64,000 nucleotides of DNA from Thermatribacter velox (GTDB taxonomy: Bacteria; Atribacterota; Atribacteria; Atribacterales; Thermatribacteraceae). A program made the position numbers and the translations under genes. Numbering within the stretch: the stretch's first letter is position 1; the number at the start of each line of letters is the position of its first letter. The stretch lies in contig NZ_CP121689.1 of assembly GCF_038396615.1 (NCBI RefSeq), positions 1 through 64,000 on the forward strand, given 5' to 3'. This document shows, one piece after another, positions 8,952-18,415 of the stretch. The notes below the pieces were generated by a model. The model had not been told where the DNA came from. It saw only the letters and a list, made by a program, of their open reading frames with translations, and did not search any database.

Positions 8952-9383
8952 ATGCCATCAGAACTGGTTCAGATTGATAGAGATAAGTTAAAAGCTTATG
9001 TAGAAGAAAAAGCTGGCCAGTACAGCGAAATTGCTGGCATATATCTTTTTGGCTCCGCTATCTGTGCTATGAGGCCCGACAGTGATATCGATTTGGGTAT
9101 CATCCTGGTGCCCGATGCAGTAAAGCCAGACAAAGAAGTAGACCTCTTTTTAGCAAAACTTTACTTAGCGTTGAGAAATTTCGAGGGACATCCTTTTGAC
9201 CTGGTTTCGGTGTGTGATGTGGATACCGTTTTTGCTTTCGCAATTTTAAGGCGCGGTGTTCCTCTCCTGGTTAAAAACGAAGCGGTAGTTTCGAAGGTTA
9301 TAGAATCGATCAGCCGAAGATATGCAGACATCTATCCGAGATACAAAAAGGCCCTTGAAATGATAACGGGAGTGAATCTTTGA
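8952..9383 (+). CDS. Minimal nucleotidyltransferase, MntA-like antitoxin type
   Basis: The protein is about 143 residues. The signature FGSAICAMRPDSDIDLGI holds the GS motif and the paired Asp residues that bind metal, with a third acidic position in HPFDLVSVC. In MntA/HepT toxin-antitoxin pairs this enzyme adds AMP to Tyr residues of the HEPN toxin. A HepT-like remnant starts within the stop codon here (ATG 9383), which supports this assignment. The start may be ATG 8952, GTG 8943 or TTG 8931; none has a strong ribosome site. The partner is broken, so the enzyme may be an orphan. Confidence 0.78.
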   Translation: MPSELVQIDRDKLKAYVEEKAGQYSEIAGIYLFGSAICAMRPDSDIDLGIILVPDAVKPDKEVDLFLAKLYLALRNFEGHPFDLVSVCDVDTVFAFAILRRGVPLLVKNEAVVSKVIESISRRYADIYPRYKKALEMITGVNL

Positions 9384-9585
9384 TGTCAGAGAATGAAATT
9401 GTTGCCAAAAAGTAGCTTTTATCAAAGAACAGGTCAGCGAGATAGAGTCTTTGCTGCGGCGCAAAAGCAGGAAAGAGGTTTTGAGCGACCCCTGGCTGGT
9501 TAAAGGTCTGAAATACTCTTTTAAATTATCGGATTTTGACCGCTTCGTAGAGTTAGTGCTTGATTTTATGAGAAAGCTTCTGTAG
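9383..9585 (+). pseudogene. Degenerate HepT-like HEPN gene
   Basis: An ATG overlapping the stop of the nucleotidyltransferase gene opens MSENEIVAKK and then hits TAG. One extra A in the A5 run would continue it as VAFIKEQVSEIESLLRRKS, then SDPWLVKGLKYSFK, and end at LSDFDRFVELVLDFMRKLL (TAG 9583-9585). The opening and the ending look like the two ends of a DUF86/HepT protein. Only about 67 codons remain of the usual 130-145, and the central helices with the HEPN RNase motif are missing. Frameshift plus internal deletion mark it as dead. Confidence 0.62.
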
Positions 9586-9747
9586 GGGAAATTTTGTTTT
9601 CGCAAAGCCTTTGTCGGCGGTGTTTGAGCAGTCGCCCATGCCGGATATGCACTTTTAACCCGGATTCAGTAGCACGTTAGCCTGCACCACTTCCAGGCTG
9701 GAAAGGGCTTTGCAGCAAGCCTTGGGGTGCTGAAAGGTTTACGGTGA

Positions 9748-10839
<1,092 letters not shown>

Positions 10840-10861
10840 GAGGTAACGCGCGGTTTTTCAA

Positions 10862-11710
10862 TTAGATAAATCTCTGGGGCTTTCTTTTTATCTTGGCTTT
10901 GGGAGAAGGCACAAAGCAGGCTGCCTTGCGCAAGGCATCAACGTTTGAGAGTATCCAGAGGTATAAATCTGTGGTGGTGTATTTTTTAAACTTTTTCTTT
11001 AATCCGCTTTCCTCTATGGCCCGGGCTGCTTTCTGGTAACAGTTTTCAAACCAGCCTTTCACCGCTTCTTCCCAGGGTGTTTCTCCAAGGCACTCTTTCC
11101 TCGTACTTTCTGAGCTGGGGCAACCTGAGCACTGGAAACAGCGGATGAGGTGGAGAAGCTCAATGTAACCTCCCAGAATGCTGGTTTGAAGAGGAAGGCC
11201 AGTTTTCTCTCTGAAAAGGTGCTCTTCGATTTGGTGGAAAAAGTCCTCAGGAGAGCTGTAGTGTTCCGGCTGCCAGGCGAGCGGCCACTCGATAACCTCA
11301 GCATCCACGAATTCCCGACCAGCGGCACGAGCGGCCGATATGCGGTGGTGCCCATCGCGCACAAAATAAAAATCTCCCACCTTGATGAGCAAAACTGCTG
11401 GAAGGGGTCGGTCTTTTTCCATCAGAGCGTTGATGCGTGCCCAGCGGTGCTTGAGCTTGCGGTTGAGGGGAAGGAACTCGCGGTCAAAATCGGTAAAGCG
11501 GTTTTCGCTGCCGATGATTTTGGAAACGGGAACGGTTTGAATGCCCCGGTAGTGCTCCTCCCCTCCAGGCAGGATTTCCCTAAGCGCTTTGAGCGGGAGT
11601 AGTCTGCGCTCATGGTGCCGGAGCGGGGCCAGGATCTTTTTCCATACCACCTTGCGGTATAGCGTGGTAAACCTGTTGATGCTCTCGAACTGGTCGATTG
11701 CGCTGGCCAT
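10862..11710 (-). CDS. ParB-like nuclease-fold protein with Cys cluster
   Basis: Residues of about 55-140 resemble the ParB/sulfiredoxin-like fold: a partner-binding strand (IQTVPVSKIIGSENR) and then FVRDGHHRISAARAAGREFVDAEV, the characteristic DGHHR box. The family is found in chromosome partition proteins but also in many stand-alone proteins of unknown role. A C-terminal helical region holds the cluster CFQCSGC followed by another Cys (RKEC), which could bind a metal. No ParA or parS-like repeat lies nearby, so a partition role is unlikely. It converges on the LacI gene, with 22 bp between the stops. Confidence 0.72.
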   Translation of the reverse strand: MASAIDQFESINRFTTLYRKVVWKKILAPLRHHERRLLPLKALREILPGGEEHYRGIQTVPVSKIIGSENRFTDFDREFLPLNRKLKHRWARINALMEKDRPLPAVLLIKVGDFYFVRDGHHRISAARAAGREFVDAEVIEWPLAWQPEHYSSPEDFFHQIEEHLFREKTGLPLQTSILGGYIELLHLIRCFQCSGCPSSESTRKECLGETPWEEAVKGWFENCYQKAARAIEESGLKKKFKKYTTTDLYLWILSNVDALRKAACFVPSPKAKIKRKPQRFI

Positions 11711-11827
11711 CTTTCTTTTATTTTATCCTTTTCTGGGTTTTGAGGAAACTTTTATTTCCAGATTCAGCTTGTTCGGAATGGCGTTTTCTGCTATGGTATA
11801 GGCAGTTTAAGGGATGGAGGGGAAGCG

Positions 11828-13663
11828 ATGAAGCGTTCAGGCTGGGTTCTGGGTCTTGTGCTTTTTTTGATTTTCCTTTTTGCAGGTGGTGCTTACGCCA
11901 AAAGTTACTATCACCCCCGCATTGTGCAGTCTTTTTTGCTGCTTGACGACGGCGATGTCGAGGTAACCGAGGACCGCTACTTCTCCTTTGAGGGGAGCTT
12001 TTCCTGGGCGGAGCTGCGCATCCTGCGCAAAGGGGTGGAGGATATCCAGTTTGAGGGAGTCTGGGATGCTCAAAGCGGAGAGCCTCTGCCCCATGAGATT
12101 TTGCGCGAGGCGGGCTCGGTGGGTATCCGCTGGTCGTACCGGGCGCAGGATGAGGTGCGCGCTTTCCGCATCAAGTACCTGCTTAAAGGGGCTGTTACCT
12201 GCTACCAGGACGTAGCCCAGTTTTACTGGAAAGTGATTGAGGACCAGCACGCAGCCATTTTAGAGCTCGAGAGCACCTTTACCCTTCCCCGGCCCAGCCC
12301 TGACCTTTTCAAGCTCTTCGTCCACACCAGCGCCGAACCAGGGGAGTTGACTTTTTCTGATGACCGGCGCACGGTGCGCTTCCGGGTGCAGAACATTCCC
12401 GCTGACAGCTTTGTGGAAGTGCGCCTTTTAAACAGCCCGTCCGTTTTCTCCAAAGTGGCGCCCCTTCCCGAGAAGCGCTACGAGGCCATTCTTGAAGAGG
12501 AACGGCGCTTTGCTTCCCGGGAACTGCGGGCTTTCTGGCTGGGTGCGCTGGCCGGCTTTTTACTGCTTGCTCTGGGGATTTTTTATCTGGTGCTTTTTGT
12601 GGTGTATTATTTCCGCTACGGTAAAGAACCAAAAATCGACTATCAGCGGGAATACGAGCAGGAGCCGCCCCTTGACATTGCTCCCTGCTTTCTGGGAGTT
12701 GCCTTGAGCCAAAAGCGGGACAATTCCCTTTTGAGCCGCGCTTTTCTGGCCACCATCCTGGACCTTGCCCGGCGAGGCTTTCTTGAGGTGCGGGAAGAAG
12801 AGCGCAAAGGGTTTTTGACCAAAAAAGAATACCTGGTTTTCCGCTTCAGCGAAAAATCCCGCAATAAGGAAGCAGTGTCCCGGGAGCTCAACCGCTTCGA
12901 AGTGGAGGTCCTGGACCTGCTTTTTAAAATCAGCAAAAACGGTGAGCAAGTGTCCACCTTAGACATTGAGAGCTGGGGCAAGGAAATACGGGGCAACCGC
13001 AGCAATTTTCTGCGCTTTATCGAGGGCTGGGGCAGGGATTTACGCGAGGAGTTCGAGCGGCGCTATTTCAAAATCCTGGACCCGATTTCAGAGCGCAAGA
13101 AAAACTTTTTTACAGTTTTGGGCGTTCTTTACTTTATCGGAGGGATTTTCCTGACCATCGTGCTGAGCGGTTTTTCCCCAGCAGTTTTTCTGGGGGTGCC
13201 TTTTCTAATTCTGGCTCTTTTCCTGGCTCTTCTGGGGCAGCGGGTTTTGCGCCGCTGGAGCAGGGAGGCAGCGCTCCTTTTCCGGCGCTTCATGGCCTTT
13301 CGAAAATTTCTCACCGATTTTTCCCTGCTGCGTGAGGCTCCACCCACCCTGCTCAACATATGGGACCGCTATCTCATCTATGCGGTGGTGCTCGGTGTGG
13401 CTGAAAAGCTTTTGAAGAACCTGCGGCGCTATGCCGAGGAAACCCATCGCGACCTGGTAGTGCCTTCCTGGTACTATCCAGCACACGGTGTGGCCTTCAA
13501 CCTGGCGTCGCTTGATGCTTTCTCCGGTTTGGATGCGCTTTCCCACCGCATGGAGAATATGGCCAACCTGCGCCAGGCGTTGAGCTCTTCCTCTTCAGTA
13601 GGCGGTGGCTTTTCAAGCGGCGGTGGTGGCGGTGGTGGAGGCGGCTCATCGAGCGCCGGCTGA
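11828..13663 (+). CDS. DUF2207 membrane protein
   Basis: The 611-residue protein has an N-terminal signal segment (LGLVLFLIFLFAGGAYA) and an extracytoplasmic DUF2207 domain (about 25-235). A transmembrane helix follows at about 238-262, then a cytoplasmic part, two further helices near 425-465, and a Ser/Gly-only tail with nine consecutive Gly. This layout and tail are typical of the DUF2207 family, whose function is unknown. The start is ATG 11828, with GGAGGGG upstream. The LemA gene follows 32 bp downstream, the usual arrangement for these two families. Confidence 0.9.
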   Translation: MKRSGWVLGLVLFLIFLFAGGAYAKSYYHPRIVQSFLLLDDGDVEVTEDRYFSFEGSFSWAELRILRKGVEDIQFEGVWDAQSGEPLPHEILREAGSVGIRWSYRAQDEVRAFRIKYLLKGAVTCYQDVAQFYWKVIEDQHAAILELESTFTLPRPSPDLFKLFVHTSAEPGELTFSDDRRTVRFRVQNIPADSFVEVRLLNSPSVFSKVAPLPEKRYEAILEEERRFASRELRAFWLGALAGFLLLALGIFYLVLFVVYYFRYGKEPKIDYQREYEQEPPLDIAPCFLGVALSQKRDNSLLSRAFLATILDLARRGFLEVREEERKGFLTKKEYLVFRFSEKSRNKEAVSRELNRFEVEVLDLLFKISKNGEQVSTLDIESWGKEIRGNRSNFLRFIEGWGRDLREEFERRYFKILDPISERKKNFFTVLGVLYFIGGIFLTIVLSGFSPAVFLGVPFLILALFLALLGQRVLRRWSREAALLFRRFMAFRKFLTDFSLLREAPPTLLNIWDRYLIYAVVLGVAEKLLKNLRRYAEETHRDLVVPSWYYPAHGVAFNLASLDAFSGLDALSHRMENMANLRQALSSSSSVGGGFSSGGGGGGGGGSSSAG

Positions 13664-13695
13664 AGGTGTTTACTGAAAATTAACGAGGAGGTGGG

Positions 13696-14247
13696 ATGTT
13701 TATGGGCTGGGTTATTCTGGCTATTCTGATTATCGTGGGGCTTTACCTGGTGGTTCTTTACAACCGCCTGATTACCTTCCGCAACCGGGTTGAAAATGCC
13801 TGGGCGCAGGTGGATGTGCAGCTTCGCAGGCGCTACGACCTCATCCCCAACCTGGTGGAGACGGTCAAAGGTTATGCTGCCCATGAGCGGGAGGTGTTTG
13901 AAAATGTGGCTCGGGCCCGCCAGGCGGCAATTTCTGCCCAGAGCCCCCAGGAAAAAGGGCAGATGGAAAACCAGCTAACTCAGGCTTTGCGCCAGCTCTT
14001 TGCGGTGGCTGAAGCCTATCCGGAGCTTCGAGCCAGCGAAAACTTCCAGAACCTGCAAGCACAGCTTGCGGAAACCGAAAACAAGATTGCCTATGCCCGC
14101 CAGTTCTATAACGACACCGTTTTTCGCTACAACACCACCATCGAGAAATTTCCAGCCAACCTGTTTGCCCGCTCCCTGGGCTTTACCAAAAAAGAGTACT
14201 TTGAGGTGGAAGGGGAAGGCAGAGAGCCGGTCCGGGTGGAGTTTTAA
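13696..14247 (+). CDS. LemA family membrane protein
   Basis: One N-terminal transmembrane helix (VILAILIIVGLYLVVLYN) is followed by the conserved NRVENAWAQVDVQLRRRYDL and LIPNLVETVKGYAAHE, both diagnostic of LemA. The rest is a coiled helical bundle ending in FARSLGFTKKEYFEVE. The length of 183 residues is normal. LemA proteins are widespread, with an unclear role at the cell envelope. A GAGGAGG ribosome site precedes ATG 13696. Its pairing with the DUF2207 gene suggests the two act together. Confidence 0.95.
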   Translation: MFMGWVILAILIIVGLYLVVLYNRLITFRNRVENAWAQVDVQLRRRYDLIPNLVETVKGYAAHEREVFENVARARQAAISAQSPQEKGQMENQLTQALRQLFAVAEAYPELRASENFQNLQAQLAETENKIAYARQFYNDTVFRYNTTIEKFPANLFARSLGFTKKEYFEVEGEGREPVRVEF

Positions 14248-14293
14248 GGGTAACTTCAGGGCTTTTCCTTTTTTCTATATTGTGGGGAGGATT

Positions 14294-14302
14294 TGCTATA
14301 CT
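14294..14302 (+). promoter_or_regulatory. Extended -10 promoter before bTHX
   Basis: TGCTATACT (TG-n plus TATACT at 14297-14302) lies about 40 bp before the bTHX start. No clear -35 is visible, as expected for an extended -10 promoter. Confidence 0.45.
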
Positions 14303-14340
14303 AATGGGTGCTGAAAAACACAGGCAAAGGAGGTTGAGCT

Positions 14341-14439
14341 ATGGGAAAGGGTGACCGCCGCACTAAAAGAGGCAAAATATTTCTGGGGACTTATGGAAAG
14401 TACCGCCCCAAAAAGAAAAAGAAAGAGAATGCTCAATGA
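14341..14439 (+). CDS. 30S ribosomal protein bTHX (32 residues)
   Basis: The 32-residue basic peptide begins [20 protein letters not shown] and ends in a Lys-rich tail ([12 protein letters not shown]). It matches the bTHX family, the tiny 30S protein first described in Thermus that sits in the head of the small subunit. The start is certain: AAAGGAGG lies 8 nt before ATG 14341. The gene is too short for most ORF callers. It has its own extended -10 promoter and precedes an ECF-type membrane gene by 40 bp. Confidence 0.93.
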   Translation: MGKGDRRTKRGKIFLGTYGKYRPKKKKKENAQ

Positions 14440-14479
14440 GTTTTTTGAAAGGTGCAGGGGTGAAGGGGGGTAGGGAACC

Positions 14480-14980
14480 GTGAGAGGCTCTTCAGGCTGG
14501 GTCAGGTGGCTTACCCGCACTGCAGTGCTTTTGGCTTTGACCTTGGCGGTGCAGTCGCTGGGATTGCCCCAGTGGTTCACCGGCCCTCTGGTCAACGCTT
14601 TTTTACTTCTGGCTTCTTTAGTTTCAGGGATAGGTAGCGGTGTGCTGGTGGGGCTTTTGACTCCCTGGATTGCGCTTTTGCGGGGAATTCTCCCGCCACC
14701 CCTGGCTCCCATGGTGCCTTTCATCATGCTTGGCAATGCTCTTTTGGTCATCATTTTTTCGCTGGTGCGCAGAAAGAAAGAGGTTCTCTGGTTGAGCATT
14801 GTTGCTCTGGTTCTGGCGGCGCTTGGCAAATATCTGCTCCTTTCTCAAGCGGTTCGCTATCTGGTGGAGGTCCCGCCCCGGGTGGCCCAGGCCATGCAGG
14901 TTCCCCAGCTGCTCACTGCTTTGGGCGGGGGTGCCATTGCCTTATCTATTGAGCGAGCGCTCAAGAAGGCTTTGAAGTGA
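14480..14980 (+). CDS. ECF transporter S component-like membrane protein
   Basis: The 166-residue protein has about five hydrophobic segments. The conserved-looking loop LTPWIALLRGILPPPLAPMV, then FIMLGNALLV, resembles substrate-binding (S) components of energy-coupling-factor vitamin transporters. No EcfA or EcfT gene is nearby, so it would rely on a shared module encoded elsewhere (group II arrangement). The substrate cannot be told from the sequence. It starts at GTG 14480 after a G-rich ribosome site. A minimal nucleotidyltransferase gene follows 12 bp downstream. Confidence 0.68.
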   Translation: MRGSSGWVRWLTRTAVLLALTLAVQSLGLPQWFTGPLVNAFLLLASLVSGIGSGVLVGLLTPWIALLRGILPPPLAPMVPFIMLGNALLVIIFSLVRRKKEVLWLSIVALVLAALGKYLLLSQAVRYLVEVPPRVAQAMQVPQLLTALGGGAIALSIERALKKALK

Positions 14981-14992
14981 AGGTGGTAGGCT

Positions 14993-15337
14993 TTGGACCT
15001 GGCGGAGGAGAGAAAAAAGCACCAGCTTGCACTTGAGGCTGCGCTCTGGAAAGCGGTTGAGGTTTTGAAGGGTTTTCCCGGCGTGAAGCAGGTCATCCTT
15101 TTTGGTTCCTATGCGCGGGGAAGGAGAGACCTTTTCACCGACCTTGATTTTCTGGTGGTCATGGAGAGCGACCTCGACTTTTTGAGCCGCCTGGCCCTTT
15201 TACGCCAGGCCCTTGCGCTTCCGGTGGACTTTGACCTTCTGGCTTGCACTCCCCAAGAGCTTGAGCGCTTGAAGGACCGGCCTTTTTTCAAAAAAGCACT
15301 CCAGGAAGGAAAGGTGATTTATGAGAAAGAGCGCTGA
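14993..15337 (+). CDS. Minimal nucleotidyltransferase (MNT) domain protein
   Basis: The 114-residue protein is one nucleotidyltransferase fold with FGSYARGRRDLFTDLDFLVV. The GS and the paired Asp residues of the active site are visible, as is a third Asp in LPVDFDLLAC. The start is TTG 14993, with AAGGTGG six bases upstream. It follows the ECF-like gene and ends just before a strong terminator. No HEPN partner is adjacent. It is the third such protein within 7 kb; whether it is an orphan antitoxin or a free-standing enzyme cannot be told. Confidence 0.82.
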   Translation: MDLAEERKKHQLALEAALWKAVEVLKGFPGVKQVILFGSYARGRRDLFTDLDFLVVMESDLDFLSRLALLRQALALPVDFDLLACTPQELERLKDRPFFKKALQEGKVIYEKER

Positions 15338-15351
15338 AGAAGAGGGAAACT

Positions 15352-15381
15352 AAAAAAGCCCCGCATTGTGCGGGGCTTTTT
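15352..15381. terminator. Bidirectional intrinsic terminator
   Basis: AAAAAAGCCCCGCA, a 3-nt loop, then TGCGGGGCTTTTTT: a perfect GC stem flanked by A6 and T6. It serves the plus-strand nucleotidyltransferase gene and the converging lipoprotein gene. Confidence 0.95.
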
Positions 15382-15396
15382 TAGTGTAGGAAAGCC

Positions 15397-16128
15397 TTAC
15401 AAACAGGTTTCCTCGCCCAGTGGGCAGTACTCTTCGCAAGTCTCACATACGGGCTCGACGCAGCAGTCAGAACCACTGTAACCACAGCAGCCATTGCCAA
15501 GCTCGTCGCTGATTACACAGCCGCTTGAAAGTGCCCAGCTGATTTCGTCGGCATAGTCAATGCTGAGTTTGGGATCACCGGAGGTTGTATCCCAATACAC
15601 ACTGTTGCCACTATCAATTTCATCATAATAATCTTCTGCATCCTCAGGGCTACAGATCAGACCGTAGAAAGTGCCACTCCCTTCGACTGTAGCTGCACTT
15701 ACATCGTCCTCTGCCCTTGCTTCAACTATGATTTGATTGTCTTTGATGGTAATACCAGTGATGGTGACGGTTCCGGTTGTAGTTTTGGTACCAGTATAGT
15801 TGCTGGTTGCCAGGAACCTCTCATCATCTCTTGATGTCAAGGGGTTCGAAACGGTGATTACCCAGTTGGCAGGATTGTCAGCACACTGGCTCTGGATGTT
15901 CTCATCGAAGGTAATAGTGATTTTGAAGTTGGGCTGAGTGCTATTCCAAGCATACATCTTGGTTACCACGGTGCTTACTACCTGCGGGCAGGCAGTGTCT
16001 GCAGGGGGTGTAGTAGGCTCTTCGGGTTGGGTTGGCTCTTCAGGGGTGGTTCCCTGCATACAGCCGGCCACGGCAAAGACGGCAATCAGGGCAGCGACCA
16101 CTAAAAGCAGCCACAAGCTCTTTTTCAT
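15397..16128 (-). CDS. Cysteine-rich lipoprotein of unknown function
   Basis: The N-terminus is a lipoprotein signal (MKKSLWLLLVVAALIAVF with lipobox VAGC), followed by a Pro/Glu/Thr-rich linker. The middle (about residues 45-165) looks like beta-rich extracellular modules (FKITITFDENI, GTVTITGITIKDNQIIVEA). The last 40 residues are packed with Cys, including CCGYSGSDCC and VCETCEEYC, and could form disulfides or bind metal. No family is recognised. The gene has a long, structured leader and ends at the bidirectional terminator. Confidence 0.75.
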   Translation of the reverse strand: MKKSLWLLLVVAALIAVFAVAGCMQGTTPEEPTQPEEPTTPPADTACPQVVSTVVTKMYAWNSTQPNFKITITFDENIQSQCADNPANWVITVSNPLTSRDDERFLATSNYTGTKTTTGTVTITGITIKDNQIIVEARAEDDVSAATVEGSGTFYGLICSPEDAEDYYDEIDSGNSVYWDTTSGDPKLSIDYADEISWALSSGCVISDELGNGCCGYSGSDCCVEPVCETCEEYCPLGEETCL

Positions 16129-16144
16129 TTACGTCTACCTCCTT

Positions 16145-16322
16145 CTATGTTTTGAGGTTTTTCTTTGAGTGTCGGGTTTTGAAAGGGGCTTTTCCAGGTT
16201 TCGCCCGCTTCCGGAAACTCTGCTCTTCGAAGGGCAAGGGTCTTACGTTTTCCCTCACTTTCTCCCTCTCGACCTCAGGGAGTTCGAAGCCGAAGCTTCC
16301 TTCCCCGACAACGTTCATTATA
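16145..16322 (-). promoter_or_regulatory. Putative promoter and structured leader of the Cys-rich lipoprotein gene
   Basis: TATAAT on the minus strand (16322-16317) would start a leader of about 180 nt. Visible structures are GAAGC-TTCG-GCTTC (16286-16299, a UUCG tetraloop), CTCCCT...AGGGAG, and GTTTC...GAAAC. I do not recognise a known riboswitch. The same stretch also contains a 57-codon frame from ATG 16318 to TAG 16145 with no ribosome site, which I judge less likely to be real. The rest of the 16129-16414 gap shows nothing else. Confidence 0.38.
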
Positions 16323-16414
16323 TATTACGCACGCGGAAAAGGAAAGTTTCAAAATGCTTTTTCTTTTCCGCATCTTTTTAAAAAAAATTTCCTGCTTGCA
16401 TTTGCGCTGACCCT

Positions 16415-17266
16415 TCAAAGGGAAAATGCATCGCCCCGGGAAAGGAGTTCAGAAAGCTCAAGGAGGGCAAGCTCCAAGGATTTTTCAGAAATTCTCAAGG
16501 TGTCCAGAGCTTGCGAAGACACCCGATACAAAAACCCGTCCACACCCATGCCCAAGCCCAGGGTTACGCTAATCCAGTCGGCAAGGTGCACGATAGCGCA
16601 GAGTTTCGGTGCTTCGCTCGCTTTTTCTGGCTGGTGGTGAAAGCCAATGGCTTCAGTCAGTGAAGGAGGAAGGCTCCAGCGCTCGGCAAGCCGTGCTCCA
16701 ACTGCGGCATGGTTGAAGCCCAGAATTTCTTCTTCGGCTTCCAGGAAAGTAACTTCTCCTTCTTCCACCCGCTTGAGGACTTCCTGGTAGCGTTCTTTGA
16801 GGTAGGTATCCAGGATGAGTTTTCCGATGTCGTGGAGAAGGCCTGCGGTGTAAGCGGTTTCTGGATGGGGGAATTTCGCTTTTTTGCTCAAAAGCTGGGC
16901 AGCGAGGGCGGCTGAGAGGGAATGCTTCCAGAGTTCTCCCCGTTCCAGAAAGTAGCCGCTGAGCTTTCTCTGCATCAGACCACGACAGGAGGCGGTGAGC
17001 ACCATGTTCTTTACGGTTTTAAAGCCTAAAAATACAGTGGCTTCAGAAACGGTGCTGATGCGGCGAGGAATCCCGTAAAAGGCGGAGTTGGCAAGCCGCA
17101 GGACTTCGGCGGTCAGGCCCTGGTCTTTTTTGAGCACTACTTCGATGTCCTGCGCCGAAGAGCGCGGGTCTTCCACAAGCTCCATAACCTTCTGGACCAC
17201 TGCAGGAAGTGCGGGAAGCTCTTTGACTTTTTGTGCCAGTTCTTCAAGAGTAATTTCGCCCACCAA
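16415..17266 (-). CDS. HDOD domain protein
   Basis: Most of the 284-residue protein is an HDOD domain: LPALPAVVQKVMELVEDP, then the GLTAEVLRLANSAFYGIPR block, then AGLLHDIGKLILDTYL. HDOD proteins are usually signalling or regulatory and often non-catalytic; here an HD pair (HDIGK) is retained. The start is TTG 17266, with AGGAGG 7 nt upstream; GTG 17263 is an alternative. The frame open to 17338 lacks a ribosome site. The gene stands alone between the lipoprotein and the LacI gene. Confidence 0.85.
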   Translation of the reverse strand: MVGEITLEELAQKVKELPALPAVVQKVMELVEDPRSSAQDIEVVLKKDQGLTAEVLRLANSAFYGIPRRISTVSEATVFLGFKTVKNMVLTASCRGLMQRKLSGYFLERGELWKHSLSAALAAQLLSKKAKFPHPETAYTAGLLHDIGKLILDTYLKERYQEVLKRVEEGEVTFLEAEEEILGFNHAAVGARLAERWSLPPSLTEAIGFHHQPEKASEAPKLCAIVHLADWISVTLGLGMGVDGFLYRVSSQALDTLRISEKSLELALLELSELLSRGDAFSL

Positions 17267-17398
17267 GATAAAACCTCCTGTTTTTCCATTATACCCGATT
17301 TGAAAGAGCGCACCAGAACTCTGGCTGGCAAAAGGCATTCAGTTTTTGGAGGATGAAAAACTTTGCCCGAAGAGGAGGCGGGCTAACTATCAGATTTT

Positions 17399-18415
17399 TC
17401 AACGCTTTCTGGGTGCACTACAAGACAGGCGTTCTACGAGAACTGGCTTGATACGGTGAAGCTTATCTTGAAGCGCGAAAGACTCGCGCCTTTCTATTAG
17501 CTGGAGCAAAAACTCAGTGCCTTTTTTACTCATTTCGTATTTGGGCTGGCGTATGGTAGTCAGCGAAGGATGGACGTAGGAACTAAAGATAATATCGTCA
17601 AAACCCACGATGGACATGTCATCGGGTATTTTTAGCCCACTTTCCAGAAAAGCTTTCATGGCTCCAATGGCTACCAGGTCGGAGCTGGTAACCACAGCGG
17701 TGGGCAGGTTTTTCCCAGAGAGCAATTTCTTACCCAGCGCATAGCCTATCTCCACCCGATTGGCCTGCTTTTTCTCAACCAGAATCCATTCTTTGTTAAG
17801 AGGTAACTTCAAGTGCTTGATGCTATCGATAAAAGCTTGCTGACGTTTGACCAGGGGTAGAATATAGGGTGGTTCACTCAGGTAGGCTATTTCACGATGT
17901 CCCAGATTAAAGAGATATTGAACAGCAAGCTGAATACCGGTTTCGCTGTCTACCACAACTGAAGGCCAGCGGTTGTTTACTGGGTATACGTCTACCAGAA
18001 CAAGAGGTATGTCTGCTCTCTCGAGCTTAGACCATAGATTCTCGTCTATAAGGCTGTAACTTACAATGACTCCATCTACCTGCCACTGGGTGACCAGCCT
18101 TACAAAGTCGTATTCGCGGTCCTTCTGGTAGCTGGTGGCGTATAGAATCACGTTGTACTTTTTCTCTCTCGCTGCGTCGGCAACTCCTTTGTAGATTTCG
18201 GCGTAAAAGGGGTTGGCAATGTCAGGAACAAAAACCCCAATGGTGTTGGTCTTTCTCTTTTTGAGGTTGCGCGCAGTAAGATTAGGTCGGTAGTTGAGCT
18301 TCTCGATCGCTTTTTTTATCTTTTGCCTGGTTTCTTCTGAAAGAGGTGCGCTCTGGTTCAGGAAATGGGAAACTGTTGATAAAGCTACTCCTGCTTCTCT
18401 GGCTACGTCCTTCAT
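17399..18415 (-). CDS. LacI-family regulator of the ribose-type ABC operon
   Basis: The helix-turn-helix MKDVAREAGVALSTVSHFLN, the hinge (YRPNLTARNLKKRKTNTIGV) and a sugar-binding effector domain identify a LacI-family repressor of about 338 residues. The start may be ATG 18415 (AAAGGA upstream), TTG 18439 or GTG 18451. It follows the CUT2 transporter genes on the same strand, 217 bp after the binding-protein stop. It likely controls that operon, plausibly through the palindrome at 22192-22207. The effector would be the transported sugar or its phosphate. Confidence 0.88.
   Translation of the reverse strand: MKDVAREAGVALSTVSHFLNQSAPLSEETRQKIKKAIEKLNYRPNLTARNLKKRKTNTIGVFVPDIANPFYAEIYKGVADAAREKKYNVILYATSYQKDREYDFVRLVTQWQVDGVIVSYSLIDENLWSKLERADIPLVLVDVYPVNNRWPSVVVDSETGIQLAVQYLFNLGHREIAYLSEPPYILPLVKRQQAFIDSIKHLKLPLNKEWILVEKKQANRVEIGYALGKKLLSGKNLPTAVVTSSDLVAIGAMKAFLESGLKIPDDMSIVGFDDIIFSSYVHPSLTTIRQPKYEMSKKGTEFLLQLIERRESFALQDKLHRIKPVLVERLSCSAPRKR

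Noticed and set aside
13600-13660. Simple GGT/GGC repeat tract
   Set aside because: It encodes the Ser/Gly tail normal for DUF2207 proteins, so it is not an independent repeat element.
16032-16640. 202-codon plus-strand frame across the lipoprotein leader and HDOD gene end
   Set aside because: It is antisense to two supported genes, Ser/Arg/Phe-rich, with no ribosome site or family resemblance.
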